DNA of 64,000 nucleotides from NCBI RefSeq assembly GCF_007677725.1, contig NZ_VEDF01000008.1:124001-188000 (forward strand), read 5' to 3'. Below the pieces are notes generated by a model. It saw only the letters and a list, made by a program, of their open reading frames with translations, was not told the origin of the DNA and searched no databases. A program made the translations under genes and the position numbers. This DNA comes from Pseudomonas sp. URMO17WK12:I11. GTDB lineage: Bacteria > Pseudomonadota > Gammaproteobacteria > Pseudomonadales > Pseudomonadaceae. This document shows positions 38,401-46,663 of this stretch, piece by piece. Positions within the stretch are counted from its first letter, which is position 1. Each line of letters opens with the position of its first letter.

Positions 38401-38731
38401 CGCGAGCCTGAGTGAAGTTACCCAACCGGTCTCGGGCGAGAGTGCCCACAAGTCCTAGAGAACCCATGGGCGCGCCGATGAACGTGGCTCCGGCACCTAG
38501 ACCAGCTGAACCAATTTTCCAGAGCGAAGATTTGTCGAACCGGAAGATATGATTCGAAGGCCAGAACGCGAAAATGTTGGTGTAGTGCTTTAGCTGCTCG
38601 GGGATCTTGTCGAGAAGAAGCTGCTTGTCCTCATCGCTATGCCCGGCGCTGTAGCCGTGGATGAAGATGTTAGCTTCTGTGGCGCTGGAGCCGGCGGGCA
38701 GTGCACTCTGGAAACGGAATGGTTGAGGCAT
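35486..38731 (-). CDS. Alpha/beta hydrolase-dynamin GTPase fusion (LeoBC-like C-terminal part)
   Basis: The 1081-aa protein joins two modules. Residues 1-250 are an alpha/beta hydrolase: IFIHGYSAGH near 22-31, nucleophile elbow GHSLGG with Ser144, and probable acid and base Asp201 and His231. A Pro/Lys linker (252-278) leads to a dynamin-like GTPase: G1 GETGAGKST (354-362), G3 DVPGIEGKEG (622-631) and G4 FNKK (685-688). About 200 residues of coiled coil lie between G1 and G3, an unusual insertion. A hydrophobic hairpin near 955-1000 (LLASLAGIAAAPFTGGASLW) suggests membrane insertion. The hydrolase part resembles DUF726-type lipases. It starts the two-gene dynamin operon and overlaps the LeoA-like gene by one base. 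Confidence 0.88.
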   Translation of the reverse strand: MPQPFRFQSALPAGSSATEANIFIHGYSAGHSDEDKQLLLDKIPEQLKHYTNIFAFWPSNHIFRFDKSSLWKIGSAGLGAGATFIGAPMGSLGLVGTLARDRLGNFTQARARAESMGTVLLDQLQDYLNSHHPQIKTINLIGHSLGGRLVISSLKSFSSRQQLIINDVLLMAAAVEVTAIEARKMRGALQGRLINAYSKADKTLLLNVGESCLGRNEAEHFESIEMNDFGHTDYWERLPEVLTKSRFKACLPPSPEPTQSSAPEKKPTRAPKQPAKANTMKLELNSPRDVYQQINDELALIIAELRHPSEDEALNQAREEALQRLNEHRTALYERLAELEKNAEWNTFTIAFYGETGAGKSTLIETLRILLQEPGKRASQQAFRKLREQYGMTEEKLHQLQQDIKQTEAQLDELTQQLSATMRQFEQPFSEAQSALDQADARSSELHQQLGTEFEQHEQAHKDALAAVTRLHALLATRKSTASLWQKLLSLFRKMPEEIELNKVTASLAETTQARDNAAAILNAEQQKTRQERLALEWQLDSVTVARDDASAALAAQQAQAAQQQQTLVQQRLESESQLADLVGQLQLHADGEIIGDGRADYTRETQRYEFELDGQPFALLDVPGIEGKEGLVLEQIERAVQTAHAVFYVTNQPAPPQTGDGQHQGTLEKIKQHLGAQTEVWAIFNKKITSPRHSLGNRPLVSDDESISLAGLNEKMGEQLGKHYQEVFPLSALPAFLASTDHLAPGSQNAKRRIKALEDFGADELLEKSRLRAFLQLLGDRLILNGKAKIVRANFNKANDALNQTTTTLSGVQQTLSALSRKLSQEEQSAKSQLSSSYQALKKRLEACGETLIDDFASTVRNSVYKQIEADISNDAFKSTLAEELETQQKLLGKQLPVAVNAEVGKFQKAAEDILKRFEKHAQELTASYAKLGSMRFNEHFNLNIKIDNGINVIGLLASLAGIAAAPFTGGASLWFVGASVVAALVSVGKAIFSALSSDYKKSQQRLALDKNLRSATEQLRETLHASLDAALNDMQETIEQLDHALEAPAKQAANQVNTLTRSTNRLKILSRQIEIAGNL

Positions 38732-39055
38732 GAAGGCTTCCTATCTACGGCCATGCTGCTTTTCGAGCAGCATTTGTGGAGAGCGGTAGTACGGGATGGC
38801 TGGAGTCAGGTGCGGCAGGGGCAGGTGCTTGGGAGGGGGTTCCCTAGGGATGAGCATCGCTACTTCCTTGTTGTCTTGAGCCGGGCGGTGGTTGTTGACC
38901 TTATTTCTGTGGCGAATTTACCTTGTTTTAATGGCTGTTTGCCATGGTTACCGGACTTGCCCGGAAGGAGAGAAATGTTGGGGAAGGGAGCCTTAGCGAG
39001 GTTGTTGCATGCACTTCGGGCTGAAGGGGGGACGACTGGGTAGGGTAAGTCGAGC
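38732..39055. other. Intergenic region upstream of the hydrolase-dynamin gene
   Basis: About 320 bases with no convincing gene. A short plus-strand frame antisense to the operon start has no ribosome binding site and no family match. The promoter of the minus-strand operon must lie here or in DR-B, but I cannot place its -35 and -10 with confidence. Confidence 0.4.
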
Positions 39056-39184
39056 GCCGGGGTTAATCTGAACAGATAGAGTAAGCTAGTGATTTTACAA
39101 GTACTGAATAGGTAGTTTTTGGGGATGCCATTTGGAATACCGATAGGATTTGCTTGGTACCCTGGGGCGTCTTGATGTGGTGCT
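39056..39184 (+). repeat. Direct repeat DR-B (right)
   Basis: This copy runs from GCCGGGGTTAATCTGAACAG to GATGTGGTGCT and pairs with DR-A at 33255-33386, 5.8 kb away, in the same orientation. It ends exactly where similarity to the decayed integrase begins, which links the repeat to a past integration or duplication event. Confidence 0.85.
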
Positions 39185-39640
39185 TTTGCTATATCGTTCC
39201 TTTACCACTTACCTGGAGATCGGCCTGGCTGATGCGCGCAGTGAGCGGGGTTTGATCTGGATCCTGTCGAATGACGTCTTCCGGCGGTCGAGTTGCTACG
39301 TGAGCTGCCCACCTGTATGTAGGGCGTCGGCTGCTATTTCCTAACTATCGCAAGCCGAACGAGTGCATGACAGCAACGACATTGAGTCGAACACCCGAAG
39401 GCATTGAATGGTAAGGACCACATCGGCTTTTCAGCCCATGGCATTCGCGTCAGCGCCTGGACCATGCTCAACTAGATGGGATCTCTCTCGGACGTGATCG
39501 AGGGTGAATTGGCGCATGCCGAGAGAAGCAAAAAATCCGGACAAGTTATAATCAGGCTGGATATCTCGCCGAGTTTCGTCAGGTGATGCAGTCTTAGGCT
39601 TACATGGCCGACGCTATGGTCATGAATGATAAAGCGTGAT
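39185..39640 (+). pseudogene. Decayed P4-type tyrosine integrase
   Basis: Pieces of a P4-family integrase appear in order but in different frames: TYLEIGLADARSERG (N-terminal 'YPevSLadAR' motif), VELLREL, LFPNYRKPNECMTATTL, FSAHGIRVSAWTMLN (the H-x-x-R box, with the usual GHGFR reduced to AHGIR), then LSDVIEGELAHAERSKKSG and YNQAGYLAEFRQVMQ (the catalytic Tyr region). Stops (TAG after TMLN, TAG after VMQS) and frameshifts break it, and the middle is deleted. It is a dead remnant, not a functional recombinase. Confidence 0.85.
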
Positions 39641-40456
39641 TGATGTCTTCGTTTTTGGTTGTATAAGGATGTCCTTGGTGGTTGATCACTCATTTTCTAG
39701 CAGGAAATTGGCTTTCGCTCGACTGTAATGAGCTAGTCATGCGATTAGTATGACCTTTCTTGACGCTTACGAATATATGCGATGGGTCAGTCGTCACCCT
39801 GAAGGCACCCACCTTGCGAGGCATAAAGAATTTGTATTTTCTATTAGCTGCTACCTCGGAATGTTTCTGTCGGTCCGAACGCTCAGGTGTTGGGGGTATC
39901 TTGACTGAAATGGCCAATCAATGAAGAGCAGGCTCGGAAAACTTTGATCGAGGTTTAGCTTTTAAGTGTTTTCTTGTCGTCTATATGAAGATAGACCTTG
40001 AGGGTTTTGAAATTACTAAAAAAATGGATCTGACTAGTGCTGCTAAACTGGCGGAGCTTCCTTCAAGACTACCTAAAGTGATAGCGCAGCATCTCCCGTA
40101 ATAGACTTGACGGAATACTTCTGAGAACTTGGTTATGGCAGGGGTGCTTTCCCAGTATGGGTGTGATTTGGTACCAGTGGTCAGGCTAGGGAAGTCCGTA
40201 AGAAGGTGGTGGATGATATGCTAAAGATTGGTCTTGGTGCTTCTCCAAGTCGTATCTTCAGAAGTAGGAAGCATCGGGCTGGCAAGTGAATTTTATTGAA
40301 AATTACCGGTGTAATTACAGTGCTGTGCCGAAATAAAAAACGATCACAGGATAACTATAAAACGGATATAAAATGCTGAGCGCAGGGCGCGCCTATCGTC
40401 CTGGTTATTGATGATTTTTCGGTTGCAAAACTGGTCGGGTGATTTCTATGATCTCT
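39641..40456. other. AT-rich intergenic region after the integrase remnant
   Basis: About 800 bases of lower GC than the core genes. Only short frames occur, such as a 38-codon frame from ATG 39984 (MKIDLEGFEITKKMDLTSAA at its start) without a good ribosome binding site, and a 75-codon minus-strand frame at 39690-39917. Neither resembles a family I know. It is probably decayed mobile-element DNA. Confidence 0.5.
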
Positions 40457-41137
40457 TCATTGCTCCTGCTCCTGCTCAAGGTAATGGGTTATTGGTTGTA
40501 TCTGTCTTTCGTGTGTTCGTATGGCGTCTCTTTTGATGATTGTATTTGATTTCAAGAGTGTTGATTTTTTCTTTCTGAAAAGTTTTTCGATCTGGTCCTT
40601 TTGTGGGGTTGGGAGACTTTCTGGGGAAGGGGTTAGTGTTTCAATTTGAAGCGTTAATTTGCAGCTTTCGGTTAGGGCTTCGCTTAGTTTTTCAGTGAGA
40701 GTGACAGCTGCTACTTGATAACTGTCGAGTTGTTTGCGGTGGGACTTGTTTAATTCGTTGAGTTGGTCGCGGTATTGGCTTTTTACTTCAAGTCCATTTT
40801 TAATTAACCATTCCAGTGTTTCAGTTATGTTGCTGCGTCTTGATTTGGCTAAATTTTCCAGGCATTTTTTTGCTGAAGTCGAAAGTATGAAGTTGCTGGG
40901 CTTTTTCCCATTTAGGCTTTCTCTCAGTTTCTTTTGGCGCCAGGCGCCTTTCATTTTTCTTAAAAGCTCTCGTATTTCACTGCTTTCAGGCCATTTCTCA
41001 GATTCCCTTATAAGCCCGTCGTAGGTGGTTTGCTCGGGAATATTTGCTCTGTGGTTGTTTAGGTATCGGATGGCCCACTTCAGCATGTTTGGGTTGTCTT
41101 TTTCTATCCATCCAAGTCTGTTTTGTGCTTTTTTCAA
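40457..41137 (-). CDS. Hypothetical protein with basic, helical, low-GC sequence
   Basis: The 226-aa product is rich in Lys, Glu, Asn and Ser and mostly helical. LSTSAKKCLENLAKSRRSNI, followed by TETLEWLIKNGLE, resembles the short ribbon-helix-helix-like segment of proteins that bind DNA. The C-terminus is a Gln/Glu repeat. The TTG at 41137 has AGGGA five bases upstream. GC content is clearly below that of the core genes, which suggests transfer. It is divergent from the winged-helix gene at 41307. No function is assigned. Confidence 0.6.
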   Translation of the reverse strand: MKKAQNRLGWIEKDNPNMLKWAIRYLNNHRANIPEQTTYDGLIRESEKWPESSEIRELLRKMKGAWRQKKLRESLNGKKPSNFILSTSAKKCLENLAKSRRSNITETLEWLIKNGLEVKSQYRDQLNELNKSHRKQLDSYQVAAVTLTEKLSEALTESCKLTLQIETLTPSPESLPTPQKDQIEKLFRKKKSTLLKSNTIIKRDAIRTHERQIQPITHYLEQEQEQ

Positions 41138-41306
41138 TGAATCCCTCGCTAATGCGTTTATTAGAACTAAAGGTTATATAGAATGATTTTTAATGTTGCG
41201 TTACGGAGTGACGTTACGTAGTAGCGTAGTCTATTTTTTATGCTCTTGAAACAGGGTGTTATTCTGCGATTTAATAGCTGCCTTCCTGAAAAGGTGAGGG
41301 TGGGTG

Positions 41307-42659
41307 ATGCACTGCGTTCTGTTGGGGATGGAATTGGCTGGGATCAGCCCTGAGACGAAGCTTGTCCTTGTAAGGTTCGTGCAGCTGTACGGGCTGTGGG
41401 AGTCGATCACAATCGGGGTTAAGGAGTTAGCCAAGGCCTCAGGTGCTACGGATCGTGTGGTAACTAGCGCTCTGTCTGAATTGGTGGCCGAAGATCTTTT
41501 GATACGCACACCTATCGTCTGCGGGCGGGGACGCCCCAAGAGTGGGTATCGGGCGTCAAGTAAGTTGTCTAGGTTGTTAGAAGACGAAAACAAAAAGCTC
41601 CATGTGATAAATAGACCGAGAATTGACCACGTACTGAACCCTTCTGCGGAAAATTGTAAGGGTGGCTTGAGTGTTTGTAATCGGTTGCTACTGTCCACTC
41701 TGCTTCTATACGCCGATCAATTTGGGATTGTACGGGGAATCGGAGTATCCAGGCTGTCCCAGGCTACTGGTCTGAATCGAGATCGAATAAAGGCCCAGGT
41801 GCACAAGCTGATCGCTCTGAGGGTCATGAGAGGGGTGATTCCGGGTGTTGCAACATCTGTTGTATTGGGCGTTTCAAAGTCAGTTTACTTTATTAATTTT
41901 CATCATGGGTTTTTTCAAAAAGGTAGTTCGGGAGCGATCGTGCTAACTTTCGTCTCGAAATCCAGTGGGGATTCGGGGGAGATGAGTGAGGTTGCAGCCA
42001 TCATTGGCTCTGCGGGGCTTGGCAAAGGGCTGGAATTCGAGAGGCATAAAAAGTTTTCTGGAATACTGCCTGATAGCGATAGATTTAATGCGCTGGCGGG
42101 GTTGTTTTCTTCTTTAGCCAAGGATAGAAGCTCGTCGAGGGCGCTTCAGGTTAGATTGGAGGAGTACGCGTCAGGGCTACTGTCCAAGCATTGGAAAGCC
42201 TTGGAACTAGGTCAGTTTAATTCTGATGATGAATTGCAACTGCGAATCAAGAAAGATTTCAGTAAAGGAACGGGCACAGGGCGAGATTTCAAGGATGATG
42301 TCCTTCGAAGCGAGCTGTTTTTTGAGTTCGTTTATGTAGTCGCTGTTTTGATGGCTCGGCGTGTGCAGAGTTTGGTTTTAAGTGCTAAGGGTTTTGCGTA
42401 CGAAATTGCCGGGTTGCAGATCCTGCCGAGTTTTGAGCCCGGTACATACTTTGGGCGGTTTGCTGTTGGCCGGTCTCTGTTGATTGTTCCTGGTAATAGT
42501 TTTCGAGCAGGAGAGTGCTATGTCATGAATGAGAGCAATCTTGGCGAGCCTACGTGTGAGAGGTTTTCAAGTGAGGAGGAGATGCCTGAGATTGACCGTT
42601 ATCGTTTTGGCCTTCTTTTTCAGGTTCATACTCCCACGCGCTATCGGTATCGGGGGTAA
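41307..42659 (+). CDS. Winged-helix protein of a satellite/island replication module
   Basis: The 450-aa protein contains two helix-turn-helix-like segments: ITIGVKELAKASGATDRVVT (near residue 32) followed by SALSELVAEDLL, and IGVSRLSQATGLNRDRIKAQ (near 142) followed by VHKLIALRVM. The remainder is unfamiliar. It has low GC like its neighbours. It lies upstream of alpA and the Gp2-type gene, a trio commonly met in Pseudomonas islands, so a role in control or replication of a small mobile element is likely. ATG 41307 and GTG 41304 are equivalent starts, with AGGTGAGG upstream. Confidence 0.65.
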   Translation: MHCVLLGMELAGISPETKLVLVRFVQLYGLWESITIGVKELAKASGATDRVVTSALSELVAEDLLIRTPIVCGRGRPKSGYRASSKLSRLLEDENKKLHVINRPRIDHVLNPSAENCKGGLSVCNRLLLSTLLLYADQFGIVRGIGVSRLSQATGLNRDRIKAQVHKLIALRVMRGVIPGVATSVVLGVSKSVYFINFHHGFFQKGSSGAIVLTFVSKSSGDSGEMSEVAAIIGSAGLGKGLEFERHKKFSGILPDSDRFNALAGLFSSLAKDRSSSRALQVRLEEYASGLLSKHWKALELGQFNSDDELQLRIKKDFSKGTGTGRDFKDDVLRSELFFEFVYVVAVLMARRVQSLVLSAKGFAYEIAGLQILPSFEPGTYFGRFAVGRSLLIVPGNSFRAGECYVMNESNLGEPTCERFSSEEEMPEIDRYRFGLLFQVHTPTRYRYRG

Positions 42660-42737
42660 ATCGCTCTGTATGCCAGTAATGGTCAGTAACTCTTTACCGG
42701 CCTCCTAGATCCTGTGTACGGATTTGAGGAGTTGGTC

Positions 42738-42917
42738 ATGCGCATACTTCGAATGAAAACAGTTATTGAAATTACTGGTCTGGCCCGATCTACGGTGTAT
42801 AAGTACGTTGCTGAAGGGATATTTCCGAAGCCTATTTCGTTAGGCGGGCGCTCTGTTGGCTGGTTGGAGTCAGAGGTTCATTCCTGGATTCAGTCTAGGC
42901 TAGTTGAGCGAAATTAG
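42738..42917 (+). CDS. alpA: AlpA family phage regulatory protein
   Basis: The 59-aa protein is a MerR-like excisionase-type helix-turn-helix: TVIEITGLARSTVYKYVAEG followed by IFPKPISLGGRSVGWLESEV and HSWI, almost the AlpA consensus. AlpA of prophage CP4-57 activates an excisionase gene; relatives in islands control excision or satellite genes. GAGGA lies 8 bases before ATG 42738. The integrase it might have served is the decayed one at 39185-39640. Confidence 0.9.
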   Translation: MRILRMKTVIEITGLARSTVYKYVAEGIFPKPISLGGRSVGWLESEVHSWIQSRLVERN

Positions 42918-42982
42918 TAGGTCTTGATGGGCTTGTTCTTGGCAGCTGGTCTGCTTCTTGTTTGCTTTATTTTCTTTCAATG

Positions 42983-43024
42983 AAAACATCATGTCCGGTT
43001 GACTCCCGGACATGATGTTTTTTT
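42983..43024 (+). terminator. Rho-independent terminator after alpA
   Basis: AAAACATCATGTCCGG at 42983-42998 pairs perfectly (16 bp) with CCGGACATGATGTTTT at 43006-43021, with loop TTGACTC, and runs into eight T residues. A is also abundant on the left arm, so it may act in both directions. Confidence 0.93.
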
Positions 43025-43406
43025 GCCGGACCTTTTGGTGGCGTTGTTTTTCTGGCTCTGAACAGGAATGCTTTAACTTTCTCTAGGGTTTATGCTTTTG
43101 GAGCTTTCGGTGCGGGTAGTATGCTTTAGTGTTCTAAGCGCTACTGTTTAATAACTCCTGCCTATCACTCATGCAGGGCCTGATATTGAATCATTAGGTT
43201 AAGGTCATAGATGTCCCTCTAACGGGTATCTATCATGAATGTCTACTTTATACCTTGCGGTTGGCAGTATGGTTTAGATGATCGATATTGAACTTTGGTA
43301 TCTGCGTGATGAGCTCGTTGAGGTCTAGCTCAATGGGTTGCGGTGAGCGTGTAAATAACTACCAAGCCGACTGAAGATATGAACTTCAGTAGAGTAGGTA
43401 GTAACC
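43025..43406. other. Intergenic region upstream of the Gp2-type gene
   Basis: About 380 bases between the terminator and the inovirus Gp2-like gene. No coding frame is convincing. It could hold the promoter and a replication origin of a small satellite element, but I see no clear iterons. Confidence 0.4.
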
Positions 43407-44075
43407 ATGCGTCGTTTTTCAGAGAACCGTAATCTTCGTTTGTACTCAGCAGATACTTTTCAGGGCCTGCCGATAATGGGTGAAAAAGGCCCTTTTATAC
43501 TTGGATACCTTGAAGCCCTGAGTCGCACCATCAACCTTGCACTTGATCAGTATCCTAGGGTGATTGCGTTCAGGGTGGACCTGCGTCTTCCGCGTTTTGG
43601 GGGTATTCCGGATGATGCGTTGTCAAACCGTGTGATTAGTAGGTTCGTCGAGTCGTTCAAAGCAAAAATTGAGCACAATCGTGAGAAAGCACGTGAGCAG
43701 AACAAGTACGCCCATGACTGCAGGGTGCGTTACGTCTGGGCGAGAGAGAGGAGCGAGGCAGGGCGACAGCATTACCACCTGCTGATCCTGCTCAACAGGG
43801 ACGCCTACTACACAATCGGGCGGTTGCAGCCACAGAGGCCGAACATGATCAGCCGCATGCAGGAGGCTTGGGCCAGTGCGTTGAAGTGCGAGGTTGAGCA
43901 AGTGAGGGGCTTGGTACATATCCCGTCTAATGCGGAATACCGAGTAGACCGGGAGGTCCGGCCAGGGAATGTGGATTACTTACCTGATCTGTTTCATCGT
44001 GCCAGCTACCTTTGTAAAGCTGCGACGAAGCGTTATGGGGAGGGCGCTCATGGCTTCGGATTCAGCCGAGGATAG
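43407..44075 (+). CDS. Inovirus Gp2 family / YagK-YfjJ-type protein
   Basis: The 222-aa protein reads like Gp2 family members: AFRVDLRLPRFG near residue 52, VRYVWARERSEAGRQHYHLL near 108, then ILLNRDAYYTIGRL. The HYHLLILLN stretch resembles the metal-binding HUH motif of rolling-circle replication initiators, which fits a replication role in filamentous phage or phage satellites. It ends with LFHRASYLCKAATKRYGEG, typical of the family. It follows alpA in a low-GC module. Confidence 0.85.
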   Translation: MRRFSENRNLRLYSADTFQGLPIMGEKGPFILGYLEALSRTINLALDQYPRVIAFRVDLRLPRFGGIPDDALSNRVISRFVESFKAKIEHNREKAREQNKYAHDCRVRYVWARERSEAGRQHYHLLILLNRDAYYTIGRLQPQRPNMISRMQEAWASALKCEVEQVRGLVHIPSNAEYRVDREVRPGNVDYLPDLFHRASYLCKAATKRYGEGAHGFGFSRG

Positions 44076-44101
44076 AGGGTAAGTAGCTTGTTCCCAGTCC
44101 A

Positions 44102-44131
44102 GCCCTCAGGTCAGTTTGCCTTCCTGAGGGC
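44102..44131 (+). terminator. Possible terminator hairpin after the Gp2-type gene
   Basis: GCCCTCAGG pairs with CCTGAGGGC across a 12-base loop, 26 bases after the stop. There is no T run, so it is only a weak candidate. Confidence 0.35.
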
Positions 44132-44314
44132 TTGGAGGGCTTTGTCACTGAGGACAAATTCGAGCCCCTAATTCAAATTCTTGTTGCGTTGACTTCCTAC
44201 AGGCAAAGCATTCGCGCATATTCAAACGCGTGTGAACGCCTTCCACTCAGTGTAAGCAGCAAGCGGAATCACTTGGTTTGTCACCGGTCATCGTGGGATT
44301 GGAATGTGGTCTGC

Positions 44315-44962
44315 CTAAGCAACAACCGGATAACAAGCATCACCCCATAGCGTTTCCGGGTTATCCAACATCAGCAAAATAATCACAGGCACCAGCTTGC
44401 CGAGGAGGTTCGAGCAGTCGCGCAGTTGATCCCGGTTCACACTGCTGTTCCAGGTTGCGCCCCCATGCATTACCTGGTTACGCAATGTATAGATTCGATT
44501 GAACAGAACACCGAGTACTGCTGGGGTATTGCGGTTGGCTAACGCTTGCTGCGCTGCTCGTCGACCGCTGGCAAACCGCTCGGTCCACTGTTGCTCGCTG
44601 ATCTTGCCGTTCTGGTTGTCCCAGAAACTCTGAAATACGTAGGGGTTGTCCAGCAATGCGCGGATACTGCCTGAGAACTCGGACCAGACCAGGTTCTCGA
44701 TCAGGTTGGCCGTGTCTAGCGCACAGAGTTTGTCCAGGAACGCCTTGAACGTGGACTGCTCGGAAAGTCGGAACTGCTCATCAATGTCCGTGGCATAGGC
44801 AGAGTTGAAGGCGATCCACAGAAAGATAAAGCGCCCATCAAGATCATCCGCCTGCTCGGCGCGATTCAGCCAGCTTAATGCGCGATGAACGCGCAAGGTG
44901 AGGTTGGGATGGTGGCCTTCACGTTCCTGGCGGTGACGGGCTTTGAGTGCTTGATGGTCCAT
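44315..44962 (-). CDS. HEPN-domain protein (putative RNase)
   Basis: The 215-aa helical protein contains LRNQVMHGG, in which Arg161-x4-His166 forms the R-x4-6-H motif that defines catalytic HEPN RNases. Other helices (RFIFLWIAFNSAYATDIDEQ near residue 45) fit Apea-like or Swt1-like HEPN proteins. HEPN RNases are common effectors in toxin-antitoxin and abortive-infection systems. It is divergent from the 493-aa gene, and the shared motif TTTACCTGTAT lies between their starts. No cognate antitoxin is obvious. Confidence 0.8.
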   Translation of the reverse strand: MDHQALKARHRQEREGHHPNLTLRVHRALSWLNRAEQADDLDGRFIFLWIAFNSAYATDIDEQFRLSEQSTFKAFLDKLCALDTANLIENLVWSEFSGSIRALLDNPYVFQSFWDNQNGKISEQQWTERFASGRRAAQQALANRNTPAVLGVLFNRIYTLRNQVMHGGATWNSSVNRDQLRDCSNLLGKLVPVIILLMLDNPETLWGDACYPVVA

Positions 44963-45093
44963 GAAGTGCCGATCCTTGAAGTCGTGGGCGGTCGGTAAAG
45001 AGGTAGCGTGTGCCTGAAAACTTTACAGGTGGCCGGGCCAATCGCCGCTGGCGTTGAAAAGCGTCTATTCAGGGCATTAGAACCTGCTCAATT

Positions 45094-45111
45094 TGTTTAC
45101 CTGTATAAACA
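45094..45111. promoter_or_regulatory. Candidate operator site 1 (TTTACCTGTAT motif)
   Basis: TGTTTA-CCTGTA-TAAACA is a perfect 6+6 inverted repeat that contains the 11-base core TTTACCTGTAT (45096-45106). It lies between the divergent HEPN and 493-aa genes. The core recurs at 51675-51685 and 60218-60228. Confidence 0.55.
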
Positions 45112-45181
45112 GACAACGTGGACGTGGCCTGCCATTTTGCTTAGGGTATGGCCATTCGACATTGCCCGCAAGGCGGCCTGC

Positions 45182-46663
45182 ATGAAGCGTGAACAGTTCC
45201 TGGCACAACCCGAAGTGGAATCTTTCGTTGCATGGCTGGCAGCCAACTTGCCGGCGCTCACGTTCAAGCTGCGCTTCAAGTCCAGCAAGTTTGTACCTGG
45301 CGGTTTGACGGTTGAAGTCCAGGGGATTGAGCGGGTACTTGAGCACTATCGCTGGAAGGCAAGCTGGCACGACTCCAACCAGAGTGTGGTTGAGTCTGAA
45401 ACCTGGGCTGAAACCCAACGCTCTTTGGGGCAACTGCGTGAGTGGCTGACGAGTGCGGTCAACGCTGGTGATGAGCAACAAGCGCTTCAGGCGTGTTTGC
45501 AGATTCTTCGTTGGGGCGGCGTGCGGGGCGCCATTCCGTTCTTGCACCGGTTGGAGGCCAAAGACGAGTTGTCGGGCTACCTGAAAAAGATGGCCGGACT
45601 CATGACGCTCGACGGTGACAATGACCTGGATGACCTCGATGCTAGCAGTGTCGAGCGTTTCGATTCTGGCCTGACCAAGATTCACGCCTTGCTCGATTTG
45701 TCTGGTTCTCCAATCTATGACAGCCGTGTGGGCGCTGCGATTGCCATGTTGTATTCGCTGTTTCGCCAGCAGTGGGCGGGGCGTGGTAAACCCTTGCTGA
45801 TGTTCCCGTCCGGCGGCGCGCGAGGCAGCCAGATCCGCAACCCGGGAGCGTTCTTGAACAGCGTGGCGGCGCCGCAGTTTTCGACGATCGACTATGCCGA
45901 GTGGGCGCGTTGGCAAGTGCGCTTGGGCTGGATTATTCGAGCGCTGCTCGAGCGTACCAATTGGTTTGCTGGGCAAGGGACTCTCCCCGCGCGTTGCCAT
46001 GCCTTCGAGGCCAGCCTGTTCATGCTTGGCTATGACCTTCGCTGCTTTGGTCTGGCGCTGGCGTCTAATTCCATAGCGGGTAAGCCAGAAGTCGAGGCGC
46101 AGGACTGCGAGCGTGGAGGCAATAATTGGGTGCCCACGGGGCATCCTTTCAGCCAGGTTCTCAAGGATTATCTGGCCTTCCGCTACAGCGGTGCTCTCGA
46201 TAACAAAGCCTCGTTTGTTGAATGGTTGGTGGCCCAGCCGCGTGACGAGAAGCCGCTCACGCGTACCACTGCACAGGGCTACTGTTTCCCGTTTTCCATT
46301 GAAGAGTTCGACTTGTTCGGCCGACCGCTTGCACAGCTTGAGCGCATCGTCGCCGGTGGTGAGGACGGATTGCGTGCGGCCCTGGCTACCGAGGCCCTCG
46401 AGCCGTTCACAGTCGGTGATGAGCGCGTCAGTGTCTGCTTGGTGGATGTGTTGATCACGGGCAACGCGTATGCGCGAGCGACGACCGACAAGGATCGTGT
46501 CGACTACATCGTGAGTGCCGGCTATGCCGGTACCGAGAACTCTGCAAGGACACTCATGGCCCTGGGGCGTAACGTGGGCAAGCACTTCGGCCTGCTTGAT
46601 GCGCAGCACTCGCCAACGAGTCTGTTCGAGCAGTTTTACCAGGACTGCTCGCTCGACGCCTGA
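45182..46663 (+). CDS. Uncharacterised 493-aa protein beside nuclease-helicase
   Basis: I do not recognise a domain. The protein starts MKREQFLAQPEVESFVAWLA, is mixed alpha/beta, has no membrane segment, and contains acidic patches (GDNDLDDLDA near residue 143). The frame is open to 45008, but the ATG at 45182 places the candidate operator upstream rather than inside the gene. It is 65 bases upstream of the 1136-aa nuclease-helicase on the same strand, so they are probably co-expressed and may act together. Similarity searches would be needed to say more. Confidence 0.75.
   Translation: MKREQFLAQPEVESFVAWLAANLPALTFKLRFKSSKFVPGGLTVEVQGIERVLEHYRWKASWHDSNQSVVESETWAETQRSLGQLREWLTSAVNAGDEQQALQACLQILRWGGVRGAIPFLHRLEAKDELSGYLKKMAGLMTLDGDNDLDDLDASSVERFDSGLTKIHALLDLSGSPIYDSRVGAAIAMLYSLFRQQWAGRGKPLLMFPSGGARGSQIRNPGAFLNSVAAPQFSTIDYAEWARWQVRLGWIIRALLERTNWFAGQGTLPARCHAFEASLFMLGYDLRCFGLALASNSIAGKPEVEAQDCERGGNNWVPTGHPFSQVLKDYLAFRYSGALDNKASFVEWLVAQPRDEKPLTRTTAQGYCFPFSIEEFDLFGRPLAQLERIVAGGEDGLRAALATEALEPFTVGDERVSVCLVDVLITGNAYARATTDKDRVDYIVSAGYAGTENSARTLMALGRNVGKHFGLLDAQHSPTSLFEQFYQDCSLDA

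Noticed and set aside
39690..39917. 75-codon minus-strand frame near the integrase remnant
   Set aside because: No ribosome binding site and no family resemblance; it lies in decayed, AT-rich DNA.
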